DNA of 64,000 nt, from assembly GCA_946902985.2 (NCBI GenBank), contig OX336395.1, positions 292,821,065-292,885,064 of the forward strand. Direction: 5' to 3'. Below are positions 1 to 10,615 of the stretch, one piece after another. The DNA comes from Meconema thalassinum. Its lineage: Eukaryota; Arthropoda; Insecta; Orthoptera; Tettigoniidae. The translations under genes and the position numbers were made by a program. Each line of letters opens with the position of its first letter. Positions within the stretch are counted from its first letter, which is position 1. Below the pieces are notes generated by a model. That model was not told the origin of the DNA and made no database searches. It saw only the letters and a list, made by a program, of their open reading frames with translations.

Positions 1-1817
1 AGTTGCGTTCCATCGAAGAGGACAGAGTGCTCTGCTATAGCTGATTTAGAAGGTTGGTCGAGATGTGTTCGGACATTCTGGTGGCAAAGCACATTTCATA
101 TGTATGTCTCAACCAGGCTTCCAAATCTGCAATAACTGAGCATTTATCGAACTGCAGACGCTCCATCCTCCTTTATGAAGCAAACTGCGAGAGGTTCCCA
201 ACAAATGTTAATGTCGACAGCAAAGTAACCCCAGACAGTCTAGCCAACAACATGAAAGTTTATATCTCCATGGGGTTGAGGATGAAGTGAATATTATGGT
301 TTGATGCCAACCCCATCTGGGGAATATGAGAGAGAGGAAACGGATGAAGGGAAAAGAGTTGTGAAAAAGTGGCCATCGTGGCTTTTTCTGAAGCGGGTAA
401 TGAGAAACCACCGGATGACCATTTTGGGGACAACTGGGGTTCTACGATGGTCTGGCCCCTTAACAAGCATATCAATCCCTATCAGTCTACTGTATTCTCA
501 TTATTATTATTACTGGTTAACATTACAATTCAAACTACTAGCTCAGTACCTAGAGATTCTGTGACCATAGTCGGGACTTGGGCAGGTGTGCTAAGACCCT
601 TACACTCTTGTGGTCCACGCCATAACCACTGTACACGGAGAGGCGCTGCTGTCCCGATGAAACTTTGCTAATTTGATTGCATTTGTCAATGAAGCTCGAC
701 TGTGTTTATGTTAACGAGGGCTTGCCGTATCCTTGTCGCCAACTTGGTTTGCTTTTAGTAGCTGTCAGTGTTCTGTTAATGTGAAACTCGCTGTACATTA
801 ATATTATTATTATTGCCTGTATTAAACCTGACAATCTGTTACAAACCTTTATATAAAACAGTGGTCATTTTTTGTGGAGCGTCTCCGTGTGTCCAGACTC
901 TCTATTTGGTAAGTACAGCCCGTCGTATTGACTTCACAGTGACAGCCTTCTCTATGGACCGGAGCTTCGCCTGCGCCACTCGACTAGCATCTACCGTTAC
1001 AACAGCATGTCGGGAAGCCCTGGATGCCGTCATTGCATTTATTACCTTCCCAGCTGGCAAGATACCTTAGTTGAGATAATTACAACTTGATTGTGGTGAA
1101 GTACTGCTCGGGTCTAAACTCTGTGAACTTGTGGGATGAAGGGCAGAGGCAGGGAAGGAGCAGGTGCGAATTGAGAAGCCTGTCGACAGCCTGCCGTGTT
1201 ACCTGACATTCTCGTCTATTCCAATACTGCTAACATAGGGTCTTTTCTGAAACCAGTGTGGCATTGCGAATGAGTGAGTGAGTCACCGACTAATGTATTT
1301 GCTTCTGTTACTATGCAAGGACCGAGAAACCTCATCACTCGTCACCACCACTTCTCATAGTCTGCGATGCACATTCCTCTCAGGTTCATGCAGCTTAGAC
1401 CCGAGCAGTACTGTAGCCTACCTGGTATCCTCTGAACAGGGTTGGGTACAGAACAAAACATTGAATATTCCTAGTGGAAACTTATCTTCTCAAGAAGACG
1501 TCTTCCAGTAAATGTGTTCGTACGTTTCGGCGCTGTGCGTTTTTCACTTGTGGGGGAATCTCAAATCCGCGTACTCTGAGAACTAAGTAACTGATCTGAT
1601 ACGAAATACAGAGGTAGAGTCATAAGTCATGGCAACTATTTTTTTTTTCTTGCAAACCAGAGACAACACGGAAAATCTACGATATGCATTTGGAAACGTA
1701 CGGTATGTACTTGCGTAGGATGCCACTAGATGGTGTATGTAAACAACAGTGTGGGTCTGAGCTTGCCTCCAAGTTCAGTCTGTGAGATTCCGTTCTGTAG
1801 ACAAGGCTCTCGCTGTA
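1..1817. other. No assignable gene
   Basis: I see no coding region with a recognisable family. Short ORFs here have no domain I know. Short ATT-type microsatellites occur near 498-517 and 802-815. The stretch is probably old decayed repeat or intergenic DNA. Confidence 0.5.
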
Positions 1818-2529
1818 TAAGGTATTTAAATATATTTGATCACCTAGCCCAGCAGTTCCCAACCTTTTTTGCCTCCCGTACCTCTCACCTAAAAAGTGAA
1901 CTTTCAAAACGTTTAACATTTTACGGGCAATATGTACATAAATTAATAAAAACATTAAAAATAAAATATATCTTACAACTACGGGTATTTATAACTTTTT
2001 TTTAAATACAGAATACTAATATTTTAAATGTTATTGTTTATTTGCTGTTAGTATGCATTTCATTTCAATAAAATGCCAAATATAATTTTCATTTTTACTT
2101 TTATTTACTTGTGCAAATGAAGATGTATTTAGCTGAGGAAAATAAACAATTACGGTACAGTACCGGTACATAAGATTGTTTAATTTTGATTTTATCGAAA
2201 ACCAATTAATTCTAATGATTAGTTTGGCAAAAATAGACAAATCAAGATAATAGCAGCGCAGTGGTGAAAGTGACTGGGGTTGGGAGCACTGCGCGCTGGT
2301 ACATTACGTCTGACACGTACGATGGGAACATGGCGCCCGCCATTGTCGTTTATATTTGGCGTACCCCAGGTTGGGAACCGCTGACCTAGCCAATACTTTT
2401 ACATGTTTCGAGTCATACTACGACTCATCTTCAGATTATTATTTCCAATTTAAACATATTCACAAGGACATTTTGGTATCCCTAAAATATTCACAATAAG
2501 CATTAAAAATTGTTATTTCCCTTAACTTC
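1818..2529. repeat. Left inverted copy of a Penelope-like element end, split by a hAT insertion
   Basis: Bases 1818-1849 plus 2392-2529 are the reverse complement of 4510-4652, with scattered mismatches and a small indel. Shared text includes a stretch meaning 'atatttgatcacctagcc' and a 'catgtttcgagtc' motif. Head-on copies of one 3' end around a reverse-transcriptase fossil are typical of Penelope-like elements. The family call is inference; the inverted repeat is seen directly. Confidence 0.5.
1850..2383. mobile_element. Non-autonomous hAT element (534 bp)
   Basis: Terminal inverted repeats read CAGCAGTTCCCAACCT on the left and, reversed, CAGCGGTTCCCAACCT on the right, a classic hAT end. 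An exact 8-bp target duplication ACCTAGCC flanks it at 1842-1849 and 2384-2391. The interior is AT-rich with no transposase ORF, so it would depend on a partner element. Confidence 0.9.
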
Positions 2530-2599
2530 GCATCTATTCATCTATTTTTAGTTTTCCAGCTTGGGCCGGGTCGGAGAAAATGTCCCCTTCCCCCTGTCT

Positions 2600-2876
2600 G
2601 TCACCATCCTTCCTCAACCACTGAACTCCTCTCGATACTCACACTGTCCTTCACAAGGTACTAGGTCTTCCTCGTCCTCTTTTTCCAATCATCTGTCTCT
2701 CCATCACTTGTTTCGGTATTCTTTCATCATTCATCCTTTTCACATGTCCGTACCATACTCCTAAGGAATTTAATTTTGGCTGCCTGTATTCTACTTTCAC
2801 TTCTGCTCCATGCGCCGTTGTTGGTAAGTAATAGGTCTTGTACATCACTTCTTGAGCCTTCAGTGGTTTGTCTTAA
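2600..2876 (-). pseudogene. LINE ORF2 C-terminal fossil
   Basis: On the minus strand a 65-residue stretch (2651-2848) reads like the tail of insect LINE ORF2 proteins: a GHVKRM motif followed by a basic KRGRGRP segment. Only the extreme C-terminus survives, and it is cut by a SINE at 2888. Clade cannot be assigned. Confidence 0.55.
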
Positions 2877-2887
2877 TCCCAAATTAA

Positions 2888-3280
2888 GCTTGCCATGGTG
2901 GGTGAGTGGTTATCGTATCTGACTACCAACCCAAGCTTGCAGGTTCGTTCTTGACCATGGTAAGTAATTTTTGAAAGGTGACAAAAATCACGACACGCAT
3001 GTCATGTTGTTGGCATGTTAAAGAACCCATTTGAATTCAGTAGCCGTGTTCGTAATGGCAAAATTAATTTCGCAATTTTCCGTCAATACAAAAGTTCCTC
3101 CATTCTCTACTAGGAAGCGCTACAGTGTCAAGGAACTTAGATATGTAACCTCCTTGACTTTCATAGTGCTCCAAGCAACAACAAAATTCGACATGCAAGC
3201 TGCTCTCCGAGTGTCAAATAACAAAGCTTGCACCCGGCATTCGAGGCCATACGATATTATTATTATTATTATTATTATTA
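2888..3280 (+). mobile_element. tRNA-headed SINE with (ATT)n tail
   Basis: An 11-bp target duplication TCCCAAATTAA flanks it (2877-2887 and 3281-3291). The head carries A-box-like and B-box-like text (GGTTCGTTCTTGACC), the body a 'ggcatgttaaagaaccc' motif shared with other SINEs here, and the tail is a run of ATT at about 3253-3280. Insertion was into LINE-derived sequence. Confidence 0.75.
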
Positions 3281-3436
3281 TCCCAAATTAAACTCCGAAC
3301 CTGATGATAGAAAACACATTGTATTGTCTTGTTGATCTTGCATTTTCCATCAATTCACTTCTCAAATATTTGAAGTGTTCTACTATTTCTTGATCTACTC
3401 TTGATCAGTCTGTATTCTCAAATGATAATCAACGTA

Positions 3437-4405
3437 AAGCTTCAATAATCATAAAGGAATTACTGAATTGCGTGATAGGTTTGCAAGTCCATGATCAACC
3501 TCTGGGGGTAGAATATTTCTGGTATGTAGGAGTATTATCACAGTCTTGTCATTGCAGAAACTTACTAAGTCTTGTTTAAAACTAAAAAGGATACCATACT
3601 CATCATCATCATCATCAGTGTCAAACTCCAGTACTCGGGTGCTGTAAACTAGCCTCTTCCACTTCTGTCTACCCTTCCACTTCTGCCACATCCAGTCCAA
3701 TGTTACATATGTCTTGTCGGATTTGGTCCATCCATCTCTTTTTTGGTCTTCCAACCAATCTAATACCATCAAGGTGCCTCACCACCTCCCTGTGTGCAGC
3801 TCTCGTCCTTTGCACATGGACAAACCATCTTAATTTCGACCTTTGTACTAATGGTTCCGTTATTAGTTCTTGCCTAATTTTCGAGTTTCGGACTCTAGTC
3901 TTCTGGAAAGATGCTCTCAAAAATGTAATTTCAGTTGCTTCGATCTTACCTTTTGCCTCTTGTTAGTAACCATTGTTTCTAGGCCCTAAGCTACAATTGG
4001 GGTAAAATATTGTTTATACAGTATAATGTTAATCTTGCTCTTTGTGGTACCAAAACATCCCATGACAGCTGTCGAACTTGATGATAAAATGAGGTACCTT
4101 TACTTGATCTGTTGTTAATTTCTGTATTAATTTCATTATCCCTGTTAATAACACTGCCTAAATATGTAAATGTTTCCACATTCTCTAACTGTTCCCCATC
4201 GAAGTTGATTCGAAATTTCTTATTTTCCTTTCCACAGTGAATTACCACAGTTTTCTGTTTATTAATTTTCATTCCAAACACCTTAAAATTCTCATTCCAA
4301 ATATCCTACATACCAGAAATATTCTACCCTCAGAGGTTTATCATGGACTTGCAAGCCTAACACACGATTCGGTAATTCCATTATGATTATTGAAGCTATG
4401 TAGAG
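3437..4405. repeat. Inverted pair of ~95-bp LINE pieces
   Basis: Bases 3437-3545 and 4312-4405 are reverse complements of each other with a few mismatches. Both encode a stretch containing LQVHD and EYFWYVG, in opposite directions. This shows rearrangement of the LINE fossil between them. Confidence 0.6.
3550..4285 (-). pseudogene. LINE reverse-transcriptase C-terminal fossil
   Basis: Minus-strand ORF 3991-4281 has the LINE thumb region pattern: KINKQKT, then FTYLGSVI and a basic stretch. ORF 3669-3920 continues with the LRWFVHVQRT / GRPKKRW tail. The frame changes between them and stops are present, so it is dead. It is a non-LTR retrotransposon of uncertain clade. Confidence 0.75.
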
Positions 4406-4509
4406 ATGAACGATTAGCTCAGGACAGGGAAGGATGGAGCGCTGCATCAATCCAGTTGAAAGACTGAAGACTCGAACAACAACATTAATTATCAATTGAG
4501 AATAGAGAC

Positions 4510-4652
4510 CAAGTTAATGGAAATAACAACTAAGAATGTTCAATGCTTATTGTAAATATTTTTAGTGATACCAAAATGTCAATAATGATGTGAAGATGAG
4601 TCGAAACATGTACAAGTATTGGCTAGGTGATCAAATATATTTGAATACTTTA
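4510..4652. repeat. Right inverted copy of a Penelope-like element end
   Basis: Partner of 1818-2529 in opposite orientation. It contains 'gatgagtcgaaacatgt', the same end text with the ACCTAGCC target still unoccupied. This confirms that the left copy was split by the hAT insertion. Confidence 0.5.
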
Positions 4653-4752
4653 TAGATACGGCATTGTAAGTCTTGTCAAAGGTGGTGTTTGGCTATGTCC
4701 AGGCTGGTTTGATCTGCTGTGAGCAACATGTAACGATGTGTTTCTGGAAATA

Positions 4753-4866
4753 CAGTAAACTCTCACTAATTCGGACTAATGAGGCCGAGGTCTAGACCAA
4801 ATTATAGACATGCTTACTAAAATATTGTACTGTACAGTTCAAACGTTCTAAAATCATGCAAATATG
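4753..4866 (+). repeat. pogo/Tigger-like terminus (single end)
   Basis: TACAGTAAACTCTCACTAAT resembles pogo/Tigger terminal repeats. I could not find a matching opposite end, so this is a truncated or isolated end. Weak call. Confidence 0.35.
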
Positions 4867-4979
4867 CTTTAAAGCAGGCCACTCCAACGCAAGCACTTAG
4901 TGTTGGGTGCTATTCCCCTCGCTCCCCTCTTTCCTTCCCGTGTAGTGGCGGTAGCACAGTCAGAATTGGATGATGAGCA

Positions 4980-5605
4980 ATCGATCACTGACCTCTCTTT
5001 CATGAAAGACATCACGGGGTATTTAAATGATTTAAATATCTCGTTTCAAGGCAAAAATAAATTAATCAGTAGCCTACTATGTGTCACCCTATTGAAAGTT
5101 TCAAATTGCACCTTGTGCTTTTTAAAAGTCAGCTTCAAGAAGGAAATTGGGACAATTTTCCCTCTCTAAACTACTTGAATTTAAGTACTTATGAACACAT
5201 CAGTGAGTACACAAAAGCGTTAGTCATTGCGTAAAGAATTTGAAGATAGATTTGAAGAAATAAAACCGGTACTCAAAGTTTTTATGACGCTTTTTGCAAT
5301 GCGCCAGAGGATGCCTCAAAGTTGAGCTGATAAAACTACAGTGCGATCAATTTTGATTTGATTTCAATTTATAAGGGCGTTGAGGAACAAGAATTCCCGA
5401 GGATCCATGCCCTTAAATTTGTTGCTATATTCGGAACAACGTTCATTTGTGATCGAATGTTTTCAATTGTGAATATTAACAAAACATAAACAAGGTCAAG
5501 TTTGTCTGATGCTTCCTTGGAAGCTACACTTCGGATTGCAACTGCCAAAACGATTGTTCCAAATATCGGCAAATTAATAGCCTCAAAGCAATGCCAAAGA
5601 GAGAG
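4980..5605 (+). pseudogene. hAT transposase, frameshifted fossil
   Basis: Plus-strand pieces in changing frames match the C-terminal half of hAT (ZBED-like) transposases. They are a GYLNDLNISFQGKN segment near 5017-5058, an LRKEFEDRFEE segment near 5230-5265, and a CDRMFSIVN segment near 5452-5480, the latter from the dimerisation region. Stops and frame changes separate them. The N-terminal zinc finger and the first catalytic residues are missing. Confidence 0.75.
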
Positions 5606-5670
5606 AATGAATGTTGAAAATTAGTGCAAAATCAGGGCACAATAAAAATATTATTTCTGTCTGTATACAA

Positions 5671-5702
5671 AATTGGCATTATTATTATTATTATTATTAT
5701 TC
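5671..5702. repeat. (ATT)n microsatellite
   Basis: A run of ATT repeats lies inside the hAT fossil. Confidence 0.8.
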
Positions 5703-6078
5703 ATTTACATACCGGTACGCTGCCTCACGTGCACTGATTTGCCCAGCCCCATTCCCCAAACAACAACACGACTATCGCCTCTCTAAGCGCTGCCACTACA
5801 CGTTCCTCTCCTACAGCAGAGCACCCATGGTTTTGCCGGTGCCAGCTGGTGCTCGCGAAACACCTGAGTTGGCGTGGCCTGCTTTAAAGTATCTACTGTA
5901 CACACCTTTTCCGGGATTGGTTATCCATTGTTAAAGTTTGAATACCGAACTCTGTCATAATACTCTGAGTAGGAGCACTCAGCACTCTCATTTAGTCTTC
6001 TAAACTTAGCGATGTACAACACTCATCATGTTCTAGTGAGGACAACAGTACGACACTTCCAAACAATAAGAAAGGAAA

Positions 6079-6252
6079 GGTTTGTGCCGTGTTTTGTGTG
6101 GCGTTTTGCCTACGACACCAAGCTGGCTCATCAGCGGGCTCTTGGTGTCCACACCCGGACCCCCACAGGAGTAGCGAACTGTGCACTACCACCCTTCTGA
6201 TGAGCCAGCTTGGTGTCCTAGGCGAAACCCCACACAAGACACGGCACAAACC
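6079..6252. repeat. Fold-back element, 56-bp arms
   Basis: Bases 6079-6134 pair with 6197-6252 with only a handful of mismatches, around a 62-base loop. Related sequence recurs at about 59995-60110. The arms include CACCAAGCTGGCTCATCAG. A short ORF through one arm is a by-product of the repeat. Confidence 0.75.
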
Positions 6253-6311
6253 TAGAAGAATTGCTGAGTTTTAATTCACTGGCCGTGAAAGCCGATATAC
6301 CAACAAGGAAG

Positions 6312-6478
6312 TTTGTAGTTTAACGTGACCGTTAATCTCGCAATCATGAGCCACGGAACCTCTTTTTTACATGGAATCCGAACTCCAGGACATGGCATTT
6401 CACTTTGAAAATCTCACATGCATTGACCAGGAAACGAACCCGGTCTACCGTGGTGAGAGGCCACCATGCTTCCCGCAC
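6312..6478 (-). mobile_element. SINE family C copy (minus)
   Basis: Reverse orientation of the sequence seen at 11508 and 29034. It has the tRNA-like head (here degraded) and the 'ggcatttcac' body. I see no clear target duplication. Confidence 0.65.
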
Positions 6479-6937
6479 TTCCAAACAATTTTAAACATTC
6501 ATACAGATTGAATTTTATGTTTGACCATAGAGAAATGTAAATGTTATGTGTCGGAGAACTGTACTACAAGTTTTCATTATGATACAGTTTCTCCCACCAA
6601 TCAGAGGTCAAGAAACAGTTGTGTGACCAATTAGGTAAGGATAGCATCGCACCTGCGCCGACTTCCACGGCCTCCTATTTTAAATTTCACTGCGTGGCTT
6701 CTAGTGTCATACTGGGGTATTCGAGGAGGCCATGGTATTCTCTGCGTCCCATGAGCTCTGTTCAGTACATAAAACTGGCGAAATCTCGACAGATATTTTT
6801 GGATATTTATGTTTGAACGTAAAATAGTAATAATTATCATCGAACATAAACAGTCGTATGCAACTCGCCTATAATGGTAATTAAGACACTTGCTTCGCTC
6901 GTTTTATAACATACTCGTGTGTTAATTATTGCCATTA
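6479..6937. other. No gene; small imperfect hairpin
   Basis: I recognise nothing coding. Near 6874-6930 an imperfect hairpin pairs 'atggtaattaagacac' with 'gtgtgttaattattgccat'; it looks like a decayed repeat end. Confidence 0.4.
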
Positions 6938-7236
6938 AAGCGGAGGCAGACAGGTTTATCTCCGGGTACTCCGGTTTTCCCTGTCAAAAATTTCATTCCA
7001 GCAACACTCTCCGCCATTTCATTTCATCGGTCATTCACCTAATCATTGCAGGGGAAGATGACTCGTAGTTCCACCCCTTAAAACAACAATAACTAACTAA
7101 CCACCTAATCATTGCCCCAGGGAAGTGCGACAGGCTTCGGCAGCCGGCACAATTCATATCCTTGCCGCTAGATGGGGGCTTCATTCATTCCATTCCCTGA
7201 CCCGGTCGACTGGAAGCAGGCTGTGGATTTTCATTT
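6938..7236 (+). mobile_element. SINE family B copy, 5'-truncated and interrupted
   Basis: Body matches 23715-24047 from the 'cggaggcagacagg' point to the 'gctgtggattttcat' end. The tRNA head is absent. It is interrupted by a 53-base insertion at 7050-7102. Confidence 0.75.
7050..7102 (+). mobile_element. 53-bp micro-retroinsertion
   Basis: Flanked by the exact 13-bp duplication ACCTAATCATTGC (7037-7049 and 7103-7115). The insert matches the 3' end of a longer element seen at 24555-24603 and ends in a TAAC-type tail. It is therefore an extremely 5'-truncated retroposon. Confidence 0.8.
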
Positions 7237-7845
7237 TTTCATAGGCTTGTTGCATAATGTACTATGACACAATGTAACAGTAACTCGTTATGTTAGCTGC
7301 AAAGAGCTGCCACAGCTTCCAGGATACTCTCGCCACATGCTCTGCGGTTGGCCCAATCATGTTCACTATGTTCCTGCACACCCACCATTTTATACGGATG
7401 GAACTTCATCTCGGTGTGTAAAATTCTCCTTACGATGCGATCTGAGAGTCCCTCTCAAATTATTCACCCATACCAGAATGGTATTCCTGCTTGGAACTTT
7501 CATATGTCTATGTAACCTAAAGTGTCTATGAAATAAACGCTGTGTTGTGGTAACAGAGTCAGCATTTTTGAAGTATACGTTTCAATCACGAAACCTCGAT
7601 GCTCACCACTCCACGCCATGCTAGCAACTGACTGTCCCTAACGAGGCGATGCACGTGTTCTCCCAGGCCGCGCGCACATCGACAATAACACCTGCTTAAG
7701 CGCTGTTAGATCTGCCACTCCATCTATGTAACAAAAATGGCAAACACTGCTCTTTTAAACTGCGCAATAAATTTTTGAATATCGTGTTGCGTTGCTATGT
7801 TATTTACGATTAAAATTCGTCTGTTATTTCTGCCGCACCCTGTAT
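7237..7845. other. No assignable gene
   Basis: No recognisable coding region. The last bases before 7846 read 'caccctgtata', a motif often seen at mariner-type ends. Confidence 0.4.
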
Positions 7846-8434
7846 ATGTGCGCCCCGATAAACACGGCAAGCTAAGCCGACTGTGACTGGCACAGATCGG
7901 GGGCGCGTGCCCGGTTCAGCCGGTGGTTGGCGCGCTCCGCTGACTCATGTCGTTAGTTCACACGTGTTTTGTCATTCATATGGACGTGTATCTGCAAAGT
8001 TTAGGCGTTAGTGTTGCACGTTTAGTGAGTATTGTGATTACTGTGATTGTTGGTCATGCCTAGACACCAATTCACACTGCGCGAACATGTGTATATCCAT
8101 AATTCGTATATGAAAAGCAGAAAATCTTGTTCTGAAACGAGAAGAAAATTTCAAATCAAGTTTCCAGGAAGACCTGTGCCTAATGCCAGTACAATTAGGA
8201 GGCTCGCTAAACGATTCAAGGAAACAGGCTCCGTAAATAATAAAAGAGTTGACAGAAGATGTGAGGTGTGTGTTACAAGAGAGGGTGGACTATGACCACT
8301 GTAAGTACTCATTATTGAACATGTTTGGTAAAAGTGTGAAAGTGCGCGCCAAACCACCGGCTGAACCAGATACGTGCGCCCGCGATCAGCGCTAGTCACA
8401 GCCGGCTTAGCTTGCCGTGTTTATCGGGGCACCC
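7846..8434 (+). mobile_element. DNA transposon remnant with ~90-bp inverted repeats
   Basis: Left end from 7848 and right end around 8340-8432 are imperfect inverted repeats of roughly 90 bases. They share GCCCCGATAAACACGGCAAG and GGTTCAGCCGGTGGTT. Between them is one short HTH ORF. The catalytic part of a transposase is missing, so this is non-autonomous or deleted. Confidence 0.75.
8056..8295 (+). CDS. Short helix-turn-helix (DUF4817-type) transposase N-terminus
   Basis: A 79-residue ORF starting at the ATG at 8056 (an upstream TTG also keeps the frame open). Its sequence fits the DUF4817-like HTH found at the N-terminus of insect mariner-type transposases: a basic FTLREHVYIHN start, a KSCSETRRKFQIKFPG helix pair and a recognition-like STIRRLAKRFKETGSV helix. 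Family members are fused to a DDE catalytic domain that is absent here. It is enclosed by the inverted repeats of 7846-8434. The ORF may be a chance survivor of a deleted transposase rather than an expressed gene. Confidence 0.5.
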   Translation: MPRHQFTLREHVYIHNSYMKSRKSCSETRRKFQIKFPGRPVPNASTIRRLAKRFKETGSVNNKRVDRRCEVCVTREGGL

Positions 8435-8461
8435 ATACATAGTGACCCTGTACTATACTTT

Positions 8462-8529
8462 TTATGTCCACTGTACAACACAACTTACTTACTTGTAGCT
8501 TTGTAAGTTGTGTTGTACAGTGGACATAA
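8462..8529. repeat. Perfect 27-bp hairpin, 14-base loop
   Basis: Bases 8462-8488 are the exact reverse complement of 8503-8529. The arms begin TTATGTCCACTGTACAACAC. It lies between the transposon at 7846 and a LINE fossil. Confidence 0.9.
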
Positions 8530-8539
8530 TTAATTAATT

Positions 8540-9480
8540 AATATAATTTATTGCAGCCAATGGCCATACAGTAAGTAGGATCATGTTGCACAATATAGCA
8601 ACCGTTCAGTCTTTTGCCTAGTGGGACAGAGGTGTGTGCACTCAATCAGGTGATACGATGGGCAGTGTAGACCGCAGATTACACACACACAGTCTATGGA
8701 TGGTTTATGAAAGCCCTTCCTGTTGCAGATTCGATTATGAAACCCATGTATTGCGCCTCTCGTGTAGATGTGGCGTAGCTCGAACTTTGCTTCTTTCCAT
8801 TCTTGGTTGATCATAGCCGGGGTTCGATAGAACTCCGGGTTTATTCCTTCTGTTTTCAGGAGCTGTTCCTCAAGGAATTTTGTGGAGGCTGGGGTTGATG
8901 CCAGGTTGTGGGTAGTCATTACATCTTCAATTAAAGATCTAGTACCTGCTAGCTGGTACGTAAGTCGGGTTGGTGCGAATTTGGAAATGCAGAGCGCTCA
9001 CTTTACGTATCTGGCCTTGGCTCTGTCGAGAGACTGTAGGTTTTTGTGGCTTACGTGTGGCCAAATCATCTCGATGGCATATGACACCACTTGGGCGTCT
9101 GTAGCTTAAATAGTGACATTGCGGTTCTAAGGGAGAGGGTTTTCAGGTTTCGGATCTCCATTGTGGCCTTTATCGCGGCGACGGTTTTGTCCTCTGTGTC
9201 TGGTGAAAGTCAGTCCGGAGACCTGTAGAGTCACTCCTAGATATTTGAACGAGTTTACTATTTCCACAGGTGAAGATGTCCTTGGACGATATTTTCCCTC
9301 CCTTGCGGAACTTCATAATATTGCTTTTGTCCTGGTTTATGTACATGTTGTTGTCTTGTGACCACTTCTCTAGTTTGATGAGTGCTTCTTGTAGAGATGC
9401 CCTGTTGTTGCTTAGTAAGACCATGTCATCTGCATATATGACATAATGAGTATAGTAGATATAAGAACTTCGTAGCCTTC
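8540..9480 (-). pseudogene. LINE reverse transcriptase fossil with YADD box
   Basis: Reading leftward, the ORF segment near 9440-9300 contains the catalytic YADDMVLLS box. It is followed by an ASLQEALIKLEKWS helix and an INQDKSNIMKF segment, as in LINE reverse transcriptases. A frameshift follows, and then a C-terminal Cys/His stretch (8581-8919) with CVICG and a later H...C pattern like the LINE zinc knuckle. Its right edge joins a different LINE tail at about 9480. Confidence 0.75.
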
Positions 9481-9484
9481 CTAC

Positions 9485-10360
9485 TGGCCTTTTTCCTCTT
9501 GGTTCTTGTTTAAAGATTTGTAAGACCATCCCATCATCTCCCGTCCTTAGTAAATGACCAGCCCATTGAAGTCTTCTGGAGTGTTGGTGCTTGCTGTGAT
9601 AGTGAGTGTATGTCTTTATTTTATCGTATTTTCCAGCTTTGTGATGCGGAGTCAAGAAATGGTCCAAAAGTTTTCCTATACGCTTTATTTTCGAAAACCT
9701 TCTTTCTGTTTTGTTAAAGTCCATGATTGGCGGCTTCGGTGGCGTAGTTGGTAGCATGCTGAGCTTCTATACCCATGATCGCGGGTTCAAATCCGGCCGA
9801 AGTCGTCGGATTTTTAAGATTAACTGGAAGGTTTTCCATTTAAGAGCGTTAAAAATCCCTCAGTATGCCTTCCTTCGGAGGGGAAGTAAAGCCGGCGGTC
9901 CCACGTCATAGATTTATGGCATGTTAAAGAACCTTCTACTAATTACACCTGTGTGAAGCTAAATTGTATAGGTTAAGAATGTAAACAACGCTCTTAGGTT
10001 CCTACGTTCGTTGCCAAGAGCCGACTGCGCTGGCGTCTGATAGCTAAGTTCTGAACTAGCAGTCGTTGATCGGTGGCATTTGGCGGCAAAAGTAGGAACT
10101 ATTTGAAAAATTCAAAGTCTGCAGTCCTTACTTGAATTAAAAAATCAGATAACACACACTAATACAGTCATCACAATTAACACCGGTTATCAAACAGATT
10201 CTACACACACCCAAAGTACACGGGGCTACATGACCGCGTTGTCGCAGCCCCTAAACTTAGGAACCATCCAACCAAACTCCATGATTCTGCACCATAAGTT
10301 AGAATTGGTCTAATGTTGGTATTGTATATTTTCAGTTTTGTACGATGGACTGTATAAAAA
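9485..10360 (-). pseudogene. Second LINE C-terminal fossil, split by a SINE
   Basis: Minus strand 10360-10287 encodes an IYNTNIRPILTYGAESW stretch typical of LINE ORF2 beyond the RT domain. The reading resumes after the SINE at 9728 with RRFSKIKR... and an LQWAGHLLRT / GKRPVGR tail ending near 9490. Confidence 0.7.
9729..10277 (+). mobile_element. SINE family A, full length
   Basis: Head has A-box-like GGCGTAGTTGGTAGCATGC and B-box-like GGGTTCAAATCC. The 3' end reads 'cgcagcccctaaactta' followed by an ACCA-rich tail. The 9-bp target duplication TCCATGATT is at 9720-9728 and 10278-10286. It interrupts a LINE fossil. Confidence 0.85.
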
Positions 10361-10424
10361 TAACAGATTGACATACCAACCTGATTTTACTACCAAATGT
10401 TTGCTTGTTTTATTCTGATGTCTC

Positions 10425-10615
10425 AACATAATCGCTAAAGGGATTGAAACATTTGTCGTATCGTTACACCAGCTTTCCTATGCCCTCGGGAAAACATTCT
10501 GCCGCCAATGAGGTGGGTACATTTGGAGAGTCTCCTGAAGTATTTCCTTTTTGGCGAAGCATTGCCGCCCAACCATACTTCTAATTCTCGAAAAAGGTGA
10601 CAATCATTCACGACC
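10425..10615 (-). pseudogene. mariner transposase C-terminal fossil
   Basis: Same sequence family as the plus-strand copy at 19290-19505. On the minus strand it encodes NDCHLF and then a VWLGG segment, with frame changes. It matches the last ~60 residues of mariner transposases. Confidence 0.6.

Larger units (their letters stand above)
4875..5881 (+). mobile_element. hAT transposon fossil with transposase remains
   Basis: Ends read CAGGCCAC and, at the far side, the reverse complement of CAGGCCACGCCAAC. The exact 8-bp duplication CTTTAAAG (itself a palindrome) is at 4867-4874 and 5882-5889. The 1,007-bp interior holds a decayed transposase in the plus direction. At only 1 kb it is internally deleted. 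Confidence 0.9.
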
